A DNA stretch of 64,000 bases from JALEFZ01 sp039817415 (GCA_039817415.1 JBCBVV010000020.1:38523-102522), one strand, 5' to 3'. Shown: positions 8,731-18,109, counted from the first letter of the stretch. The notes: generated by a model not told the origin, from the letters alone. A program made the numbers and translations.

Positions 8731-9051
8731 TTATTCCTCCACTATGACAAAAACGTCTTCCCCAGCCTTCTTCATGTAGTACTTTTCTCTGACATACTGC
8801 TCAAGGGCTTCGTCGTCGCTAAACAAGCGGGCTTTCTCATAATCAAGTTCCTTGATGGACTCCTTATAGTATTGGATGTCCTTGGTATACTCAGAGATTT
8901 GCTTGTCTACCTTCTTCTGGGAGAGGAGATTATAACGATCAAACACCAGCATCCATACCAAGGCAATCGCCAAAACGATAAAGTATTTCGTTCCTGCCGC
9001 TTGTCTTAGTCTTTGAAACAGTCTTCCGAAAAATGCTGCTGATTGATTCAT
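8731..9051 (-). CDS. FtsB/DivIC-family septum formation initiator
   Basis: 106-residue bitopic membrane protein: a short cytosolic N-terminus, one transmembrane helix near residues 23-44 (KYFIVLAIALVWMLVFDRYNLL), then a periplasmic coiled coil (QISEYTKDIQYYKESIKELDYEKARL) and the conserved LEQYVREKYYMKKAGEDVFVIVEE ending. This is the architecture of FtsB/DivIC, which joins FtsL and FtsQ/DivIB in the divisome and controls septal peptidoglycan synthesis. In many Bacteroidota this gene sits beside eno; eno is not next to it here. Confidence 0.9.
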   Translation of the reverse strand: MNQSAAFFGRLFQRLRQAAGTKYFIVLAIALVWMLVFDRYNLLSQKKVDKQISEYTKDIQYYKESIKELDYEKARLFSDDEALEQYVREKYYMKKAGEDVFVIVEE

Positions 9052-9265
9052 TTCAATTGCAAAACTATTAATTAGGTAAATATATGTATTTATGAACTTG
9101 CCGTCAAAATAATATACTTAATGTTTACGGAACCTACATAAAAAGTTGGCATTGTATTGGCGACGTTTTTTTTACAAACAGCGCAAACTTATTGCCCAAA
9201 TAAGCATAATCCTTGGATAATCTCGTTAGATATTTACTCTTTGGTAATAATCCAAATAAAGAATC

Positions 9266-10330
9266 ATGAGGTTTCAAATTATTTCCATCATTGTATTTCT
9301 TGGCCTTTTCACTCAAATAGGCTACGCTCAAAAGCCCAAAAACAACAAAAAATTCAACGACAAGAAAGGGCATACTTTCTCCGATAATTTTTTCACCATC
9401 AAACCTGACACCATTAAGTACAGAAATGGCCATGTCTATATTGGTGGGGTGGTCAACCAACAACTCGAAGGAAGAGGGATGCTATTTAGCCCTTATGGAG
9501 ATACCCTCTACATTGGGGAATTCCGTGCCGGAAAAAAAGAAGGCTACGGCCGATACTACTTCAAGAAAGGCAATGTTTACAATGGCCAGTGGAGAGATAA
9601 TCACATGCATGGGCAAGGAAGCATGCGATTCTTATCTGGAGACTATTACGAGGGAGAATGGCGTTTGGACCAACGTCATGGCAAAGGAACCTACCGCTAT
9701 GCAGATGGATCTGTATACGAAGGTGAATTTGTGGAAGGAATTGTTCAAGGCCATGGTCAGTTGATCAAAGGAGAAACGTCCTACACAGGGGATTGGCTAA
9801 AAGGCCTCAAGCATGGACAAGGATATTTGATCATGTCCAGTTCAGACCAATATGAAGAATACAGAGGGGGATTCAACCTCGGGAACTATCATGGAAAAGG
9901 CTTCTGGAAGCACACCAAGGACAATATCACCACCATTTATGAAGGAGAATGGAAAAACGGTCATCGTATCGGAGAAGGGGTATACAACATCAATGGAAAA
10001 GTGATGAAAGGAACCTGGCAGGAAGATGCGTGTACAGGAGAAGGGATGTCAACTACTTCGGAGGGTACCTACAAAGGAAAATTCAAGAGAGGATTCTACG
10101 AAGGAGTTGGGAAAATGGAATATACCAATGGAAATGTCTACGAAGGGGATTTTGTAAGAGGGAGAAAGCAAGGATTTGGGAAAATCGTCTTCAAAAAGTC
10201 AGGAAATGTATATGAAGGAAGTTGGTATATGGATAAGCCTAATGGCCACGGAAAAATGACGTATGCAAGCGGCAAATCCGTTATCGGTCAATTTAGAGAT
10301 GGAAAATTCGTCGGAAACGGCAAGAAATAA
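9266..10330 (+). CDS. Exported MORN-repeat protein
   Basis: 354 residues with a signal peptide (MRFQIISIIVFLGLFTQIGYAQ) followed from about residue 50 to the end by MORN repeats of about 23 residues, with units such as YEGEWRLDQRHGKGTYRYAD and YEGSWYMDKPNGHGKMTYAS. I count roughly ten to twelve, some degenerate. MORN repeats form extended beta structures that bind lipids or proteins in eukaryotes; in bacteria the function is open. Monocistronic, ending 16 bases before a strong terminator. Confidence 0.88.
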   Translation: MRFQIISIIVFLGLFTQIGYAQKPKNNKKFNDKKGHTFSDNFFTIKPDTIKYRNGHVYIGGVVNQQLEGRGMLFSPYGDTLYIGEFRAGKKEGYGRYYFKKGNVYNGQWRDNHMHGQGSMRFLSGDYYEGEWRLDQRHGKGTYRYADGSVYEGEFVEGIVQGHGQLIKGETSYTGDWLKGLKHGQGYLIMSSSDQYEEYRGGFNLGNYHGKGFWKHTKDNITTIYEGEWKNGHRIGEGVYNINGKVMKGTWQEDACTGEGMSTTSEGTYKGKFKRGFYEGVGKMEYTNGNVYEGDFVRGRKQGFGKIVFKKSGNVYEGSWYMDKPNGHGKMTYASGKSVIGQFRDGKFVGNGKK

Positions 10331-10346
10331 AGCCTACTCAAGGCAT

Positions 10347-10380
10347 AAAAAAACACGGCTTCCATGGAGCCGTGTTTTTT
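10347..10380. terminator. Bidirectional terminator between convergent genes
   Basis: Perfect stem ACACGGCT / AGCCGTGT extended by A-run and T-run pairing on both sides, with a 7-base loop (10361-10367) and T8 after the right arm. It closes the MORN gene on the plus strand and the DUF5723 gene on the minus strand. Confidence 0.88.
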
Positions 10381-10401
10381 TTCTTTTTGAGCGTCTGCCC
10401 T

Positions 10402-11706
10402 TTAATCAAATGAAGCTGGCCCCAAAATAAACCCAATTCCACCATTGAAGCTATTTCCTCCTTGCATCTCAGGGAATAACAAGCCCGCAACATTCGGAGC
10501 CTGAAAGTACGCTTGCACATGATTTCCTTTTATACGAAAATCTCCTGTCCCCATAAGTCCAAATCCCCATCCATCTAGCCCGCCGATATAAGCATTGACA
10601 CCTATTTCAAGGCTAGAGCTTATCTTGCGCATATAAGTGATGGCGGCCATATAAGTCGACTGACCAATTTGATTAGGACCTACATATCCACTCAAAGACA
10701 AAGCCAATCTATCTTGATCAGAAAGTGCATACACTCCACCCAGATGAACCTGAGCAGGTAACATGATACGTCGATTGCCACTTAGGGTATCTGGAATCAA
10801 TAGAGCCACTAAACTATCTGCTCCCGTCAATTCTGTACCATCCAGTAACTGAGTCAAATTGAGTACTTCTATCCCTTCATAAACAAGGTCGACATCGTTT
10901 TCATATATCTCCCCTTCCCAATTGATCAAGCCTAAATCCTGCACAGAAGCCTGAATTTGGAGTTTTTTATTGACATCATAAGCAAGTCCCAAATCCAAGG
11001 CTCCTCCTATCCCATTGTTTCCACTTCCGTTGGCATTCATGAAATTGTAATTGCCATTAAAGGAAATTGACTCCCCTAACGAGCCAGTCAAGGTGGTAAA
11101 ATCCAGATCTTCTAGCCTTAGCATTTGCTGGCCTAACAGGAGTTTTGCCCTGATGCCCGCATGCCATTTTTTACTGTGGTAAGCTGTTCCAAGTCCAATG
11201 TGATTGTAGGTCCAAGTGTAAGCCATTACATCTTGGTCCTGCAATTGCTGCCCTGCGTAAGCCTTGTTTCCAAAAAGAACGAGGCCAAGCGTAGTAGGTT
11301 CATTCAGCCTAAAATAGGCAGATTGGCTACTCCCATAAGTCAGTGCGAGGTGCATCCCTGTGGCTTTATTCACCTTGAAACTAAGCATACCTTCCCCCCT
11401 TAGTCCAAGCTTAAATAAATTTGGAGAACCACTCTCCATATCATTTAGAATAGCTTGCTTATCAGCTTCTGTAAGGGTCTGATCGGCAATGAATAAGCTA
11501 TTTCTGGATAGTGTGTTGGAGGCAACGGTGTAGGCAAAGTCTCCCCCCATCATGACCCTTGAGGCTGTGTCCCAGCCAATAAAGGCAGGTTGGATGAGGC
11601 CTGCTGTAGCCTGATGAGGCTGAAACCGAAGGAAAAGCTGGCTTTGTGCCAATATAGATGATGAAGCCAGGATAATACCCGCCCAAAGCATTATGATATA
11701 TTTCAT
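10402..11706 (-). CDS. DUF5723-like outer-membrane beta-barrel protein
   Basis: About 434 residues from the ATG at 11706. A signal peptide (MKYIIMLWAGIILASSSILAQ) is followed by alternating hydrophobic/polar strands, Gly- and aromatic-rich, with internal GIGGALDLGLAYDV and LQIQASVQDLGLINW motifs, as in the DUF5723 barrel family of Bacteroidota (PorV/FadL-like folds). Probably a small outer-membrane barrel. It follows the 700-residue lipoprotein gene by 21 bases on the same strand, so the two products likely work together. Substrate or partner unknown. Confidence 0.78.
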   Translation of the reverse strand: MKYIIMLWAGIILASSSILAQSQLFLRFQPHQATAGLIQPAFIGWDTASRVMMGGDFAYTVASNTLSRNSLFIADQTLTEADKQAILNDMESGSPNLFKLGLRGEGMLSFKVNKATGMHLALTYGSSQSAYFRLNEPTTLGLVLFGNKAYAGQQLQDQDVMAYTWTYNHIGLGTAYHSKKWHAGIRAKLLLGQQMLRLEDLDFTTLTGSLGESISFNGNYNFMNANGSGNNGIGGALDLGLAYDVNKKLQIQASVQDLGLINWEGEIYENDVDLVYEGIEVLNLTQLLDGTELTGADSLVALLIPDTLSGNRRIMLPAQVHLGGVYALSDQDRLALSLSGYVGPNQIGQSTYMAAITYMRKISSSLEIGVNAYIGGLDGWGFGLMGTGDFRIKGNHVQAYFQAPNVAGLLFPEMQGGNSFNGGIGFILGPASFD

Positions 11707-11727
11707 GCGAATGATCTTCAATCGAAA

Positions 11728-13830
11728 TTAGTTAGATAGAGAATAAGAGAAGTCCCCTACCAGTTTGGCACTCAGGGAATAATTGCTGTAGATGGGTACG
11801 TTTTGACCATCTGGCTTGGTATTCATGACAAATCGAAACGCCAACTTCCTCCCTCTATCGAGCAGATCATTCAACTCATCAATGTCAAGGCTTTGACTAA
11901 GCTCTGAAACAGAAGCCGTAAGGAGTACTCCGTTCTGGTCTACTTCCGATGCCTGAAAAATATCACCATTGGCCAAGTCTCTGACCACATTCCCATTTTC
12001 GTCTATTACCGTCGCAAATACCTCCACTTCGAAAGGGAAGTCATTGGTGATGATCAGCTTCAACCCTCCTGCCGTTACACCGTCTATCTCAAGCATTTCA
12101 GTCTCGAAATCAACTGTATCTACAAAAACCAAATTCTCTACCAGTCCCTTTAAGGGAAGCTTAAAGTCCAACAAAACATCCAAGGCACTCGCATCGGTGA
12201 TGAAATTGTCCAAACGGGTACGATCTCCATTGGGATTGGTCTCTAGTTCAACATCGTAGGATACTAAATCAGCAAGAGAAGAGATAAAAGTATTGATATT
12301 ACTATTTTCAGGAGTAAGGGCCAGAACCGTTTCCATGGTAACATTGGTATCCGGTAAAGCTGGTGCCTTAACAGTTAAAGGGCCTGCAACCAAATCACTA
12401 TTGGCTAGCCGTACACGATCATTATTGACAGAATTAGAGGCAGTGAAGTTCTTTACTGTTAACTCAGAAGGTAAACCAATGCTATTGGCCAATATGATAT
12501 CCGCTGAGGCATCGGAAAACTGAATTTTATCTACATCCAGTTCATTAAACACCGAAATGGCTTCTTCTCCACTAAAAGAGAGTTTGGTGTTTCCAATATA
12601 CCCCTCTAGGTAAATGGGCTCCAGGCTTTCTAAGGCAAAATCGACCTTTACACTATCCGATTGTTCTAGCGTAACCAATTTTCCAGAAAACACGGTAGAA
12701 ACTGTAATTCGTTCTAACAAGGTATTTACGTTGTCCCCTTCTCCTGTAAGGTCCATGGTAAATCCATTCAAGGAAACTACCTCAGATTTGGTAGACGTAC
12801 CACCAGGTGGTGCGGGGGGCATTTTAACGATGATACTAGGTGTATTTCCCTCATCATCTACAGCATTAGGCAGTTCATATTCAAAGAGGATGGTATCTTC
12901 GACTGTACTTACTGCATCGGCTCGTATTTGTCCAGCGCTAACCACCAGTTTGGTCAATGCGACATCTTCAAAATCTCCCGTAAAGACGTACGTTCTTTCA
13001 GTAACTGTATCCACTATGGTTTGGGCGGGGAATATGGCCGTTGCTGTCTCGGCCTTCAAATTACGGGCGATCAATCGGATTTCAATAAAGTCGTTGGTAT
13101 CAATAGGAACGAGTGCATCTGCTCCCACATCTAAATTTTCCAATTGACCAGCCAGACTGCTTTCAATTTCCTTTCCATCAAGAGGATAGGTTCTCGTCTC
13201 TTCGGTACCTTTGGCAATTGTTTCAAATGTATCCCTCAGAATTTCCGTAGCCAGATTGGCATTCTCGATGCTGAAAATCACATTGGTAAGGTTCAATGGG
13301 AAATTATTTTCAATGGTTAGCACCAAGTCCCCATCCGAAAGAACAGCAGACTCAAAAAAATCGCTGGCATCAATCGTGATAGCATCAGAGGAAAGCCCAT
13401 TTATGCCAGGAAAAAAGAAAAGGGTATTTCCCTGGTTAAGGAGAATAATCTGGCCGATTTGCTGATCTGCTGGGTCTGAACTGGCTAACAACTGCCTGGC
13501 CAATTGGCCTAAGGAAATCTGCGTCGTAATGGTATCGCTGCTCAGGTTAAGGGTGTCAAGAGAAATCGCGAAGTCTCTTACTGTATCTGGAATCTCGATC
13601 AGATCCTGAATTTCTAGGCTCAGAACTGTATCCCGATAAACGAGGTTCAACAATTGATCGCTTCCAAGCTCGAAAGCTGAGCTATCAGTGATGACATCCC
13701 AAATGGTTAAGCTTGTGAAAGCTACAGGAGCGACGATATCTGCCTCCCAATCCACATTTTTGAAGGGTTGTAGCTGACATCCAGCTAGTCCTATCAGTGC
13801 TACCAAAAAGATTCGGTATATATTCTTCAT
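11728..13830 (-). CDS. Large lipoprotein paired with the DUF5723 barrel
   Basis: 700 residues from the ATG at 13830. The N-terminus MKNIYRIFLVALIGLAGC is a lipoprotein signal with the acylated cysteine at about 18, followed by QLQPFKNVDWEADIVAPVAFTSLTI. The rest is acidic, rich in beta-strand patterns, Ser/Thr, Asp and Val, with recurring short motifs such as SLDTLNLSSDTI and NNFPLNLTNVIFSIENA / NDFPFEVEVFATVIDE, suggesting repeated immunoglobulin-like modules. I do not recognise a named domain. It precedes the DUF5723 gene with a 21-base gap; such lipoprotein/barrel pairs are common in Bacteroidota. Confidence 0.78.
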   Translation of the reverse strand: MKNIYRIFLVALIGLAGCQLQPFKNVDWEADIVAPVAFTSLTIWDVITDSSAFELGSDQLLNLVYRDTVLSLEIQDLIEIPDTVRDFAISLDTLNLSSDTITTQISLGQLARQLLASSDPADQQIGQIILLNQGNTLFFFPGINGLSSDAITIDASDFFESAVLSDGDLVLTIENNFPLNLTNVIFSIENANLATEILRDTFETIAKGTEETRTYPLDGKEIESSLAGQLENLDVGADALVPIDTNDFIEIRLIARNLKAETATAIFPAQTIVDTVTERTYVFTGDFEDVALTKLVVSAGQIRADAVSTVEDTILFEYELPNAVDDEGNTPSIIVKMPPAPPGGTSTKSEVVSLNGFTMDLTGEGDNVNTLLERITVSTVFSGKLVTLEQSDSVKVDFALESLEPIYLEGYIGNTKLSFSGEEAISVFNELDVDKIQFSDASADIILANSIGLPSELTVKNFTASNSVNNDRVRLANSDLVAGPLTVKAPALPDTNVTMETVLALTPENSNINTFISSLADLVSYDVELETNPNGDRTRLDNFITDASALDVLLDFKLPLKGLVENLVFVDTVDFETEMLEIDGVTAGGLKLIITNDFPFEVEVFATVIDENGNVVRDLANGDIFQASEVDQNGVLLTASVSELSQSLDIDELNDLLDRGRKLAFRFVMNTKPDGQNVPIYSNYSLSAKLVGDFSYSLSN

Positions 13831-13946
13831 AATCATAGTTAATCTCCTTCCTAACGTCTGCCCATCTGAGAAGAGGTTCGATTAATTAATACCCTAACGA
13901 AAAAAATAGACTTACTCGTACGAAATTTAATTGCATCATATGCGAA

Positions 13947-13963
13947 TTCTTTTTCAAAAAGAA
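13947..13963. repeat. 17-base dyad upstream of the lipoprotein/DUF5723 operon
   Basis: TTCTTTTT, one centre base, AAAAAGAA: perfect 8-bp arms. It lies between the end of the GT-C gene (13976) and the lipoprotein start (13830), about 115 bases upstream of the latter. It could be an operator or part of a weak terminator. Confidence 0.4.
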
Positions 13964-13975
13964 CCCATCTCACAC

Positions 13976-15283
13976 CTATTTCCCTATCAATCTGTCTATC
14001 CGTAAAAAATTATCCCAATACATTTCTTTTGTCATTCCCTCATACGGTATAACCTGATGTCGATATTGATACATCTGGATTTGATTGACTGCCAAAGCGG
14101 CAAACAACATCACGAAAACAAGCCATCTCTGCCAGTTCTGAGATAAGCCCTTTAAGCCAAGTCCCAAAAGAATAGCAAAACAAGCATAGTAATCGATCAC
14201 AGGCCTGTAACCAAAGCTTCCCCCATAGTACCAATTGCTCCAACAAGACAAGATGTACATCAGCAACACAAAAAATAGCGTCCAACTCAGCCATTCTACT
14301 CGCCTTTCTTCCCACAAATAAAAAGACCCCAAGAAGTACGCCAAAAGCAAAACCGGGGTATACACAAAAAGCCCCTTTTTATAACTCCAGAGACTTTGCC
14401 AAAAGTGAGGGTTGAGGAAGTTAAATCCCTCATCTGGATAAGAATAGACCAAAATATTACCCGTCTGTATGTAGTAGATTCCTAATTGGACACTGATCAT
14501 CCCTCCTACCAATCCAACAGCTCCTAACCAATTTGCCCAGGAGATATGTTGAATCGACTTCCATAAAGGCCCCATTCCGCCGGCAAGAAAGGGAAGAAAA
14601 CCAAGGATTAGTCCATTCACAGGTCGTAGAATGAGAATAACTCCAAAAAACCAAGCCGCCCACAAAAAAGAGCCGCTCTCCTCATAAAGAAAGAACCGCT
14701 TGCAAGCATATAGAAAAAGGGTTATTAAACTAAAATTAAAGACATGAGACATCATGGGTTCTTCCACGACGTACATGTTCAGGTTGGTGGCAAAAGTAAA
14801 GACCAAAACAACCCATACTTGATGGAGGGAAGACACTTGATACAAGGCCAAGAGTTTCATCAAAAAGATCATTCCCAATACCAGATAGCATATGGTCCCA
14901 ATATGAACAGCCTGCACATAAGGTCTAGCATACCCATCTGTTTCCGTCCCGCTCAGACCCGCCCACACATGACCTAACAAATAGAAAGGGGTTTGCAAAA
15001 AGGCTACGCCACAGAAATACTTATTGACGTATTTTCCTTTCTCTCCTCGGCGATAATCATAGAAATAGTTGGGCGTATAGTATTTCCCCTGCTCCATCTC
15101 TTCAAAATGACCGAAATTCAAGTCCTGATAGATGAAGGTTGCAGGCAAGTAGGCATAATATCCCTTCCCATCAGATGCAACGATGGAATTCCAGCTTTTG
15201 GGATTCCAATTCAGGTTTGCAGAAACCCAAATCACAACCACCAGTCCAAGCAAAAGGATGATATGATGCCAGATTTTCCCCAA
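13976..15283 (-). CDS. Polytopic GT-C-like membrane protein
   Basis: 435 residues with about ten hydrophobic segments; the first (IILLLGLVVVIWVSANL) is followed by a large loop containing SIVASDGKGYYAYLPATFIYQDL. The acidic DGKGYYAY loop after helix 1 is what I associate with GT-C-fold glycosyltransferase relatives in Bacteroidota that use polyprenyl-linked sugars. A mannosyl- or arabinosyltransferase-like role is likely, but acceptor and donor are unknown. The frame opens directly after the TAA of the preceding gene; the first usable start is the TTG at 15283, with no in-frame ATG before about residue 60. Confidence 0.75.
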   Translation of the reverse strand: MGKIWHHIILLLGLVVVIWVSANLNWNPKSWNSIVASDGKGYYAYLPATFIYQDLNFGHFEEMEQGKYYTPNYFYDYRRGEKGKYVNKYFCGVAFLQTPFYLLGHVWAGLSGTETDGYARPYVQAVHIGTICYLVLGMIFLMKLLALYQVSSLHQVWVVLVFTFATNLNMYVVEEPMMSHVFNFSLITLFLYACKRFFLYEESGSFLWAAWFFGVILILRPVNGLILGFLPFLAGGMGPLWKSIQHISWANWLGAVGLVGGMISVQLGIYYIQTGNILVYSYPDEGFNFLNPHFWQSLWSYKKGLFVYTPVLLLAYFLGSFYLWEERRVEWLSWTLFFVLLMYILSCWSNWYYGGSFGYRPVIDYYACFAILLGLGLKGLSQNWQRWLVFVMLFAALAVNQIQMYQYRHQVIPYEGMTKEMYWDNFLRIDRLIGK

Positions 15284-17551
15284 TTATTGAAGTATTAGCT
15301 TACCTGAGGCAGTTCCTAATTTCCAGAGATATAGCCCCCTAGGAAGATTACCTAAGGCTATACTTGCCTGATTACCTTCAATCTTTTGTTGAAAGACAAG
15401 TCTTCCTTGGCTATCCAATAGATAAAATTCACCTCCGGTTTGTTCCCTCATGTCAAGGCGAATAAGGTCGCTTGCTGGATTGGGGTATAGCAAGATTTCT
15501 TGTGAGGGCGATGGGTCGATCACTGTAGCAGGATCAAACTCATAGGCTCCTATGTCTGTGGTCGTGTTAAAGATTCTGGGAAATCCTCTCTGGTCAAATT
15601 CTGCGGCGGTATCGTTATTTCCTGCATCGATCGCCGGACTTCCTGTTTGAAGCCTATGTGTGAGAGTTGGGCCTTCATAATTCCCCAATGGATCCAATAA
15701 AGGATTCACACCAAAAATATCTCCGGGTTCACGGATAAAGAGGCTGCTCCCCAAACTGTCCTGAATCAGGTTATGGCCATTCGAAGCAATGATATCCCCC
15801 CCCAAGTCATTCTCTCCTGCCTGTGCTTGGTTCAAAGCAATAATTGTATTGGTTACATCTACTGATCCCCCAACACTCTTAATGCCACCACCTTTGTTCG
15901 CTGCCGTATTCTGAACGACCGTACAATGGAATAGCAGAACTGTTGCCAAATCCCCCAAGAATCGATTATCTATAGCCCCCCCATCAAGGTCTAGGGCTTC
16001 ATTCCCACTGAAAGTACAGTTATTGAATTGGGCAATGGCACTTCTTCCTCCACTGCTGTAGTTTCCAATGGCTCCTCCACTGGTTGCCTTGTTCTCGGAA
16101 AATGTACACCCTCTGGCTACTAGGCTACCTTGATTGCGGATAGCTCCCCCACCAAATAATTCTGGATGCCCGTGTTGAAGACCCAGGTTTTGAAGAGAAA
16201 GGGAACCCGAAGGAGTGATGTCAAATAATCTCAAACTATCTCCTCCATCAAAGCGTACAGGCATGCTAGGATTTCCCTCTATGGATATGGCTTGTTCAAT
16301 GACAAGCGTAGACTGAAAATCAATCCTTCCCGTTACACTTCCGAAGGAGAGCGTATCTCCATCACAAGCGAGGGCAATGGCCAACCTCAGCGAACCAAAG
16401 CCATTGTCATTGGTATTGGCAATTTGAAGGTCTGCTTCAGCATTTCGTTCGTGTGCTCCCAAATCAGCCAACCCAATGCGAGCTTGGCCTTTTTGATCTT
16501 CTAGTAGTGGATCATTAGGATCGCCCGCATCTACTGCAGGACTTAAACAACCCAAGCCATGGGTAGGCAAATCCCCAAAAAAAGCAAGGTCCGTTAACAA
16601 CGGATCTACATCCAAGGAGTCTGTCGGATCCGCCACCCAAGGTTCATTGCCTAGCGTTTTGATGATATTTCGGCCCCTTGAGACAAGAGAGCCACTGATA
16701 TCCACCCCTCCAATGGCCTCATTATCGGCAATGATACAGTTCGACATGCGAATGGCAGCAAAACGAATATTGGCGAGTCCTCCCCCTACTCTAGAAGTGT
16801 TTTGAGCAAAAGTACAATGGTTGAATTCGACATCTGTTCCTCCAGATATGTTTCCCACCGTACAAAAGCCTCCCCCTAGTATCCCTGATGAGTTTCCTGA
16901 AAAGGTAGAATTGGATACCCTCAAAAACCCTCCAGGTGATTCTCGAACATCCATATAAACTGCCCCACCAGCTTCATCAATCATTACAGGATTGTTATCT
17001 GAAGCGCTGGCCAGGTTATTGATAAAAGCACAATTGGAGATTTCCACAGTCCCTATAGAATCACTGCTATTGAGTATGCTAATGGCACCTCCGATCGTCG
17101 CACGATTTCCATCAAACAATACCCTATTCAACTTCATATTCCCTAGGCACTTGATGGAGCCTCCATCTGAAAATCCTCCACCTGCTTTGGGACTATTTGA
17201 AATGAAGGTACTGAAATCGCCATTTCTCAACGTAAAACCGGATAGTTCAAAGGAAGTAGAGTCATCCACAAAAAAGTGCCTCACACCAGCTTTCCCAAGC
17301 AGGGTATTCTGGCTGACTCCCATTCCTTGGATGTACACATCCTTGATGATCACCAACTGTGAATCTAATTGAATATCACCATTGATCATGAGGAGAATGG
17401 TATCGCCCGGATTGGCTAGTTCAATGGCTTCTCGCAAGCTACCAGACCCAGCATCTGCCAGTGAACTAACGGGAAGTGTTCCAGCTTGAAGGTCAATACA
17501 TGTGGTCAGGAGGGAAATCAGGAGAAAAACAGGAGGAAGAATATATTTCAT
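15284..17551 (-). CDS. Choice-of-anchor Q beta-helix protein, T9SS sorted
   Basis: 755 residues: signal peptide (to about residue 24), then two homologous right-handed beta-helix halves. Each half starts with the CSLP-like GSLREAIELANPGDTI / FGSLRLAIALACDGDTL motif, contains repeated NCTFSGN and GGAI strands, and ends with a DAGDPND / DAGNNDT ... DLGAHERN / DIGAYEFDP block, the choice-of-anchor Q hallmark. A type A T9SS sorting domain (EILLYPNPASDLI to GKLILQ) closes the protein. Proteins of this kind are surface adhesins or polysaccharide-binding proteins; the ligand is unknown. Confidence 0.88.
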   Translation of the reverse strand: MKYILPPVFLLISLLTTCIDLQAGTLPVSSLADAGSGSLREAIELANPGDTILLMINGDIQLDSQLVIIKDVYIQGMGVSQNTLLGKAGVRHFFVDDSTSFELSGFTLRNGDFSTFISNSPKAGGGFSDGGSIKCLGNMKLNRVLFDGNRATIGGAISILNSSDSIGTVEISNCAFINNLASASDNNPVMIDEAGGAVYMDVRESPGGFLRVSNSTFSGNSSGILGGGFCTVGNISGGTDVEFNHCTFAQNTSRVGGGLANIRFAAIRMSNCIIADNEAIGGVDISGSLVSRGRNIIKTLGNEPWVADPTDSLDVDPLLTDLAFFGDLPTHGLGCLSPAVDAGDPNDPLLEDQKGQARIGLADLGAHERNAEADLQIANTNDNGFGSLRLAIALACDGDTLSFGSVTGRIDFQSTLVIEQAISIEGNPSMPVRFDGGDSLRLFDITPSGSLSLQNLGLQHGHPELFGGGAIRNQGSLVARGCTFSENKATSGGAIGNYSSGGRSAIAQFNNCTFSGNEALDLDGGAIDNRFLGDLATVLLFHCTVVQNTAANKGGGIKSVGGSVDVTNTIIALNQAQAGENDLGGDIIASNGHNLIQDSLGSSLFIREPGDIFGVNPLLDPLGNYEGPTLTHRLQTGSPAIDAGNNDTAAEFDQRGFPRIFNTTTDIGAYEFDPATVIDPSPSQEILLYPNPASDLIRLDMREQTGGEFYLLDSQGRLVFQQKIEGNQASIALGNLPRGLYLWKLGTASGKLILQ

Positions 17552-17661
17552 GTCATTTTATTTCACTCGAAAGATAGAAAGTTTCACACAAAGGCTGCTT
17601 GATCGCAGTGAGACTTTCTATTCTCCCTAACGAAAATAGGGGGTGAAGATGATGCATGAAC

Positions 17662-17688
17662 AAAAAAAATCCGTCCAAGGGACGGATT
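17662..17688 (-). terminator. Terminator of the rpmG-DUF4295 operon
   Basis: 9-bp perfect stem (AATCCGTCC at 17668-17676, GGACGGATT at 17680-17688) with a 3-base loop, followed on the minus strand by eight U residues. It begins 31 bases after the DUF4295 stop codon. Confidence 0.9.
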
Positions 17689-17718
17689 CATTTCTTTGGT
17701 TACAGTAAGTGAGGTGAA

Positions 17719-17880
17719 TTACTTACTGTCCTTTAGGAAGTCCTTTACCATGTCGGTAGGAACAATGTCTTCTTTATAAGTGTAAGCACCTGTTTCGGGG
17801 TTCTTGATGCAACGAACAACCTTGGTAAAGGTCTTAGACTTACTTTTATCGCGGTAACCTGCTACTGTTTTCTTTGCCAT
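17719..17880 (-). CDS. DUF4295 small basic protein
   Basis: A 53-residue reading frame from ATG 17880 to TAA 17719-17721: MAKKTVAGYRDKSKSKTF at the start, VVRCIKNPETGAYTYKED in the middle and MVKDFLKDSK at the end. This matches the short DUF4295 protein encoded after rpmG across Bacteroidota and probably associates with the ribosome; its function is not established. It lies 11 bases downstream of rpmG on the same strand and shares its MAKK start and basic composition. A strong terminator follows. Confidence 0.9.
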   Translation of the reverse strand: MAKKTVAGYRDKSKSKTFTKVVRCIKNPETGAYTYKEDIVPTDMVKDFLKDSK

Positions 17881-17891
17881 GACAAATCAGA

Positions 17892-18080
17892 TTATTTGAT
17901 TTCCTTATGTACAGTGTACCTTCTCAAAATAGGGTTGTATTTCTTCAACTCCATACGAGATGGTGTATTTTTTCTGTTCTTAGTCGTTATGTAACGAGAG
18001 GTACCAGGCATACCTGAGTCTTTGTGCTCGGTGCACTCCAAAATCACCTGGATTCTATTCGCTTTGCTTTTCTTAGCCAT
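17892..18080 (-). CDS. rpmG: 50S ribosomal protein L33
   Basis: 62-residue basic protein MAKKSKANRIQVILECTEHK... with the L33 features ILECTE, TSRYITTKNRKNTPSRMELKKYNP and RRYTVHKEIK. L33 sits near the exit-site tRNA on the large subunit. The CxxC zinc motif of the C+ form is absent (one cysteine only), so this is the zinc-independent type. In many Bacteroidota rpmB precedes it and ftsY follows; here rpmB is not adjacent and ftsY lies at 50.5 kb. Confidence 0.95.
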   Translation of the reverse strand: MAKKSKANRIQVILECTEHKDSGMPGTSRYITTKNRKNTPSRMELKKYNPILRRYTVHKEIK

Positions 18081-18109
18081 GATTACTGGTTTTCTCTCAA
18101 AATGGAAGG

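Noticed and set aside
9266..10330. DNA-level direct repeats in the MORN gene as CRISPR or tandem array
   Set aside because: Similarity is at the protein level (MORN units), with variable codons and no spacers.
12614..13147. 177-codon open frame opposite the lipoprotein gene
   Set aside because: Serine/valine-rich mirror of the Ser/Asp/Thr-rich lipoprotein coding strand; no start context or domain.
13880..13900. ggttcgatta, similar to a tRNA T-loop
   Set aside because: No acceptor stem or cloverleaf can be built around it.
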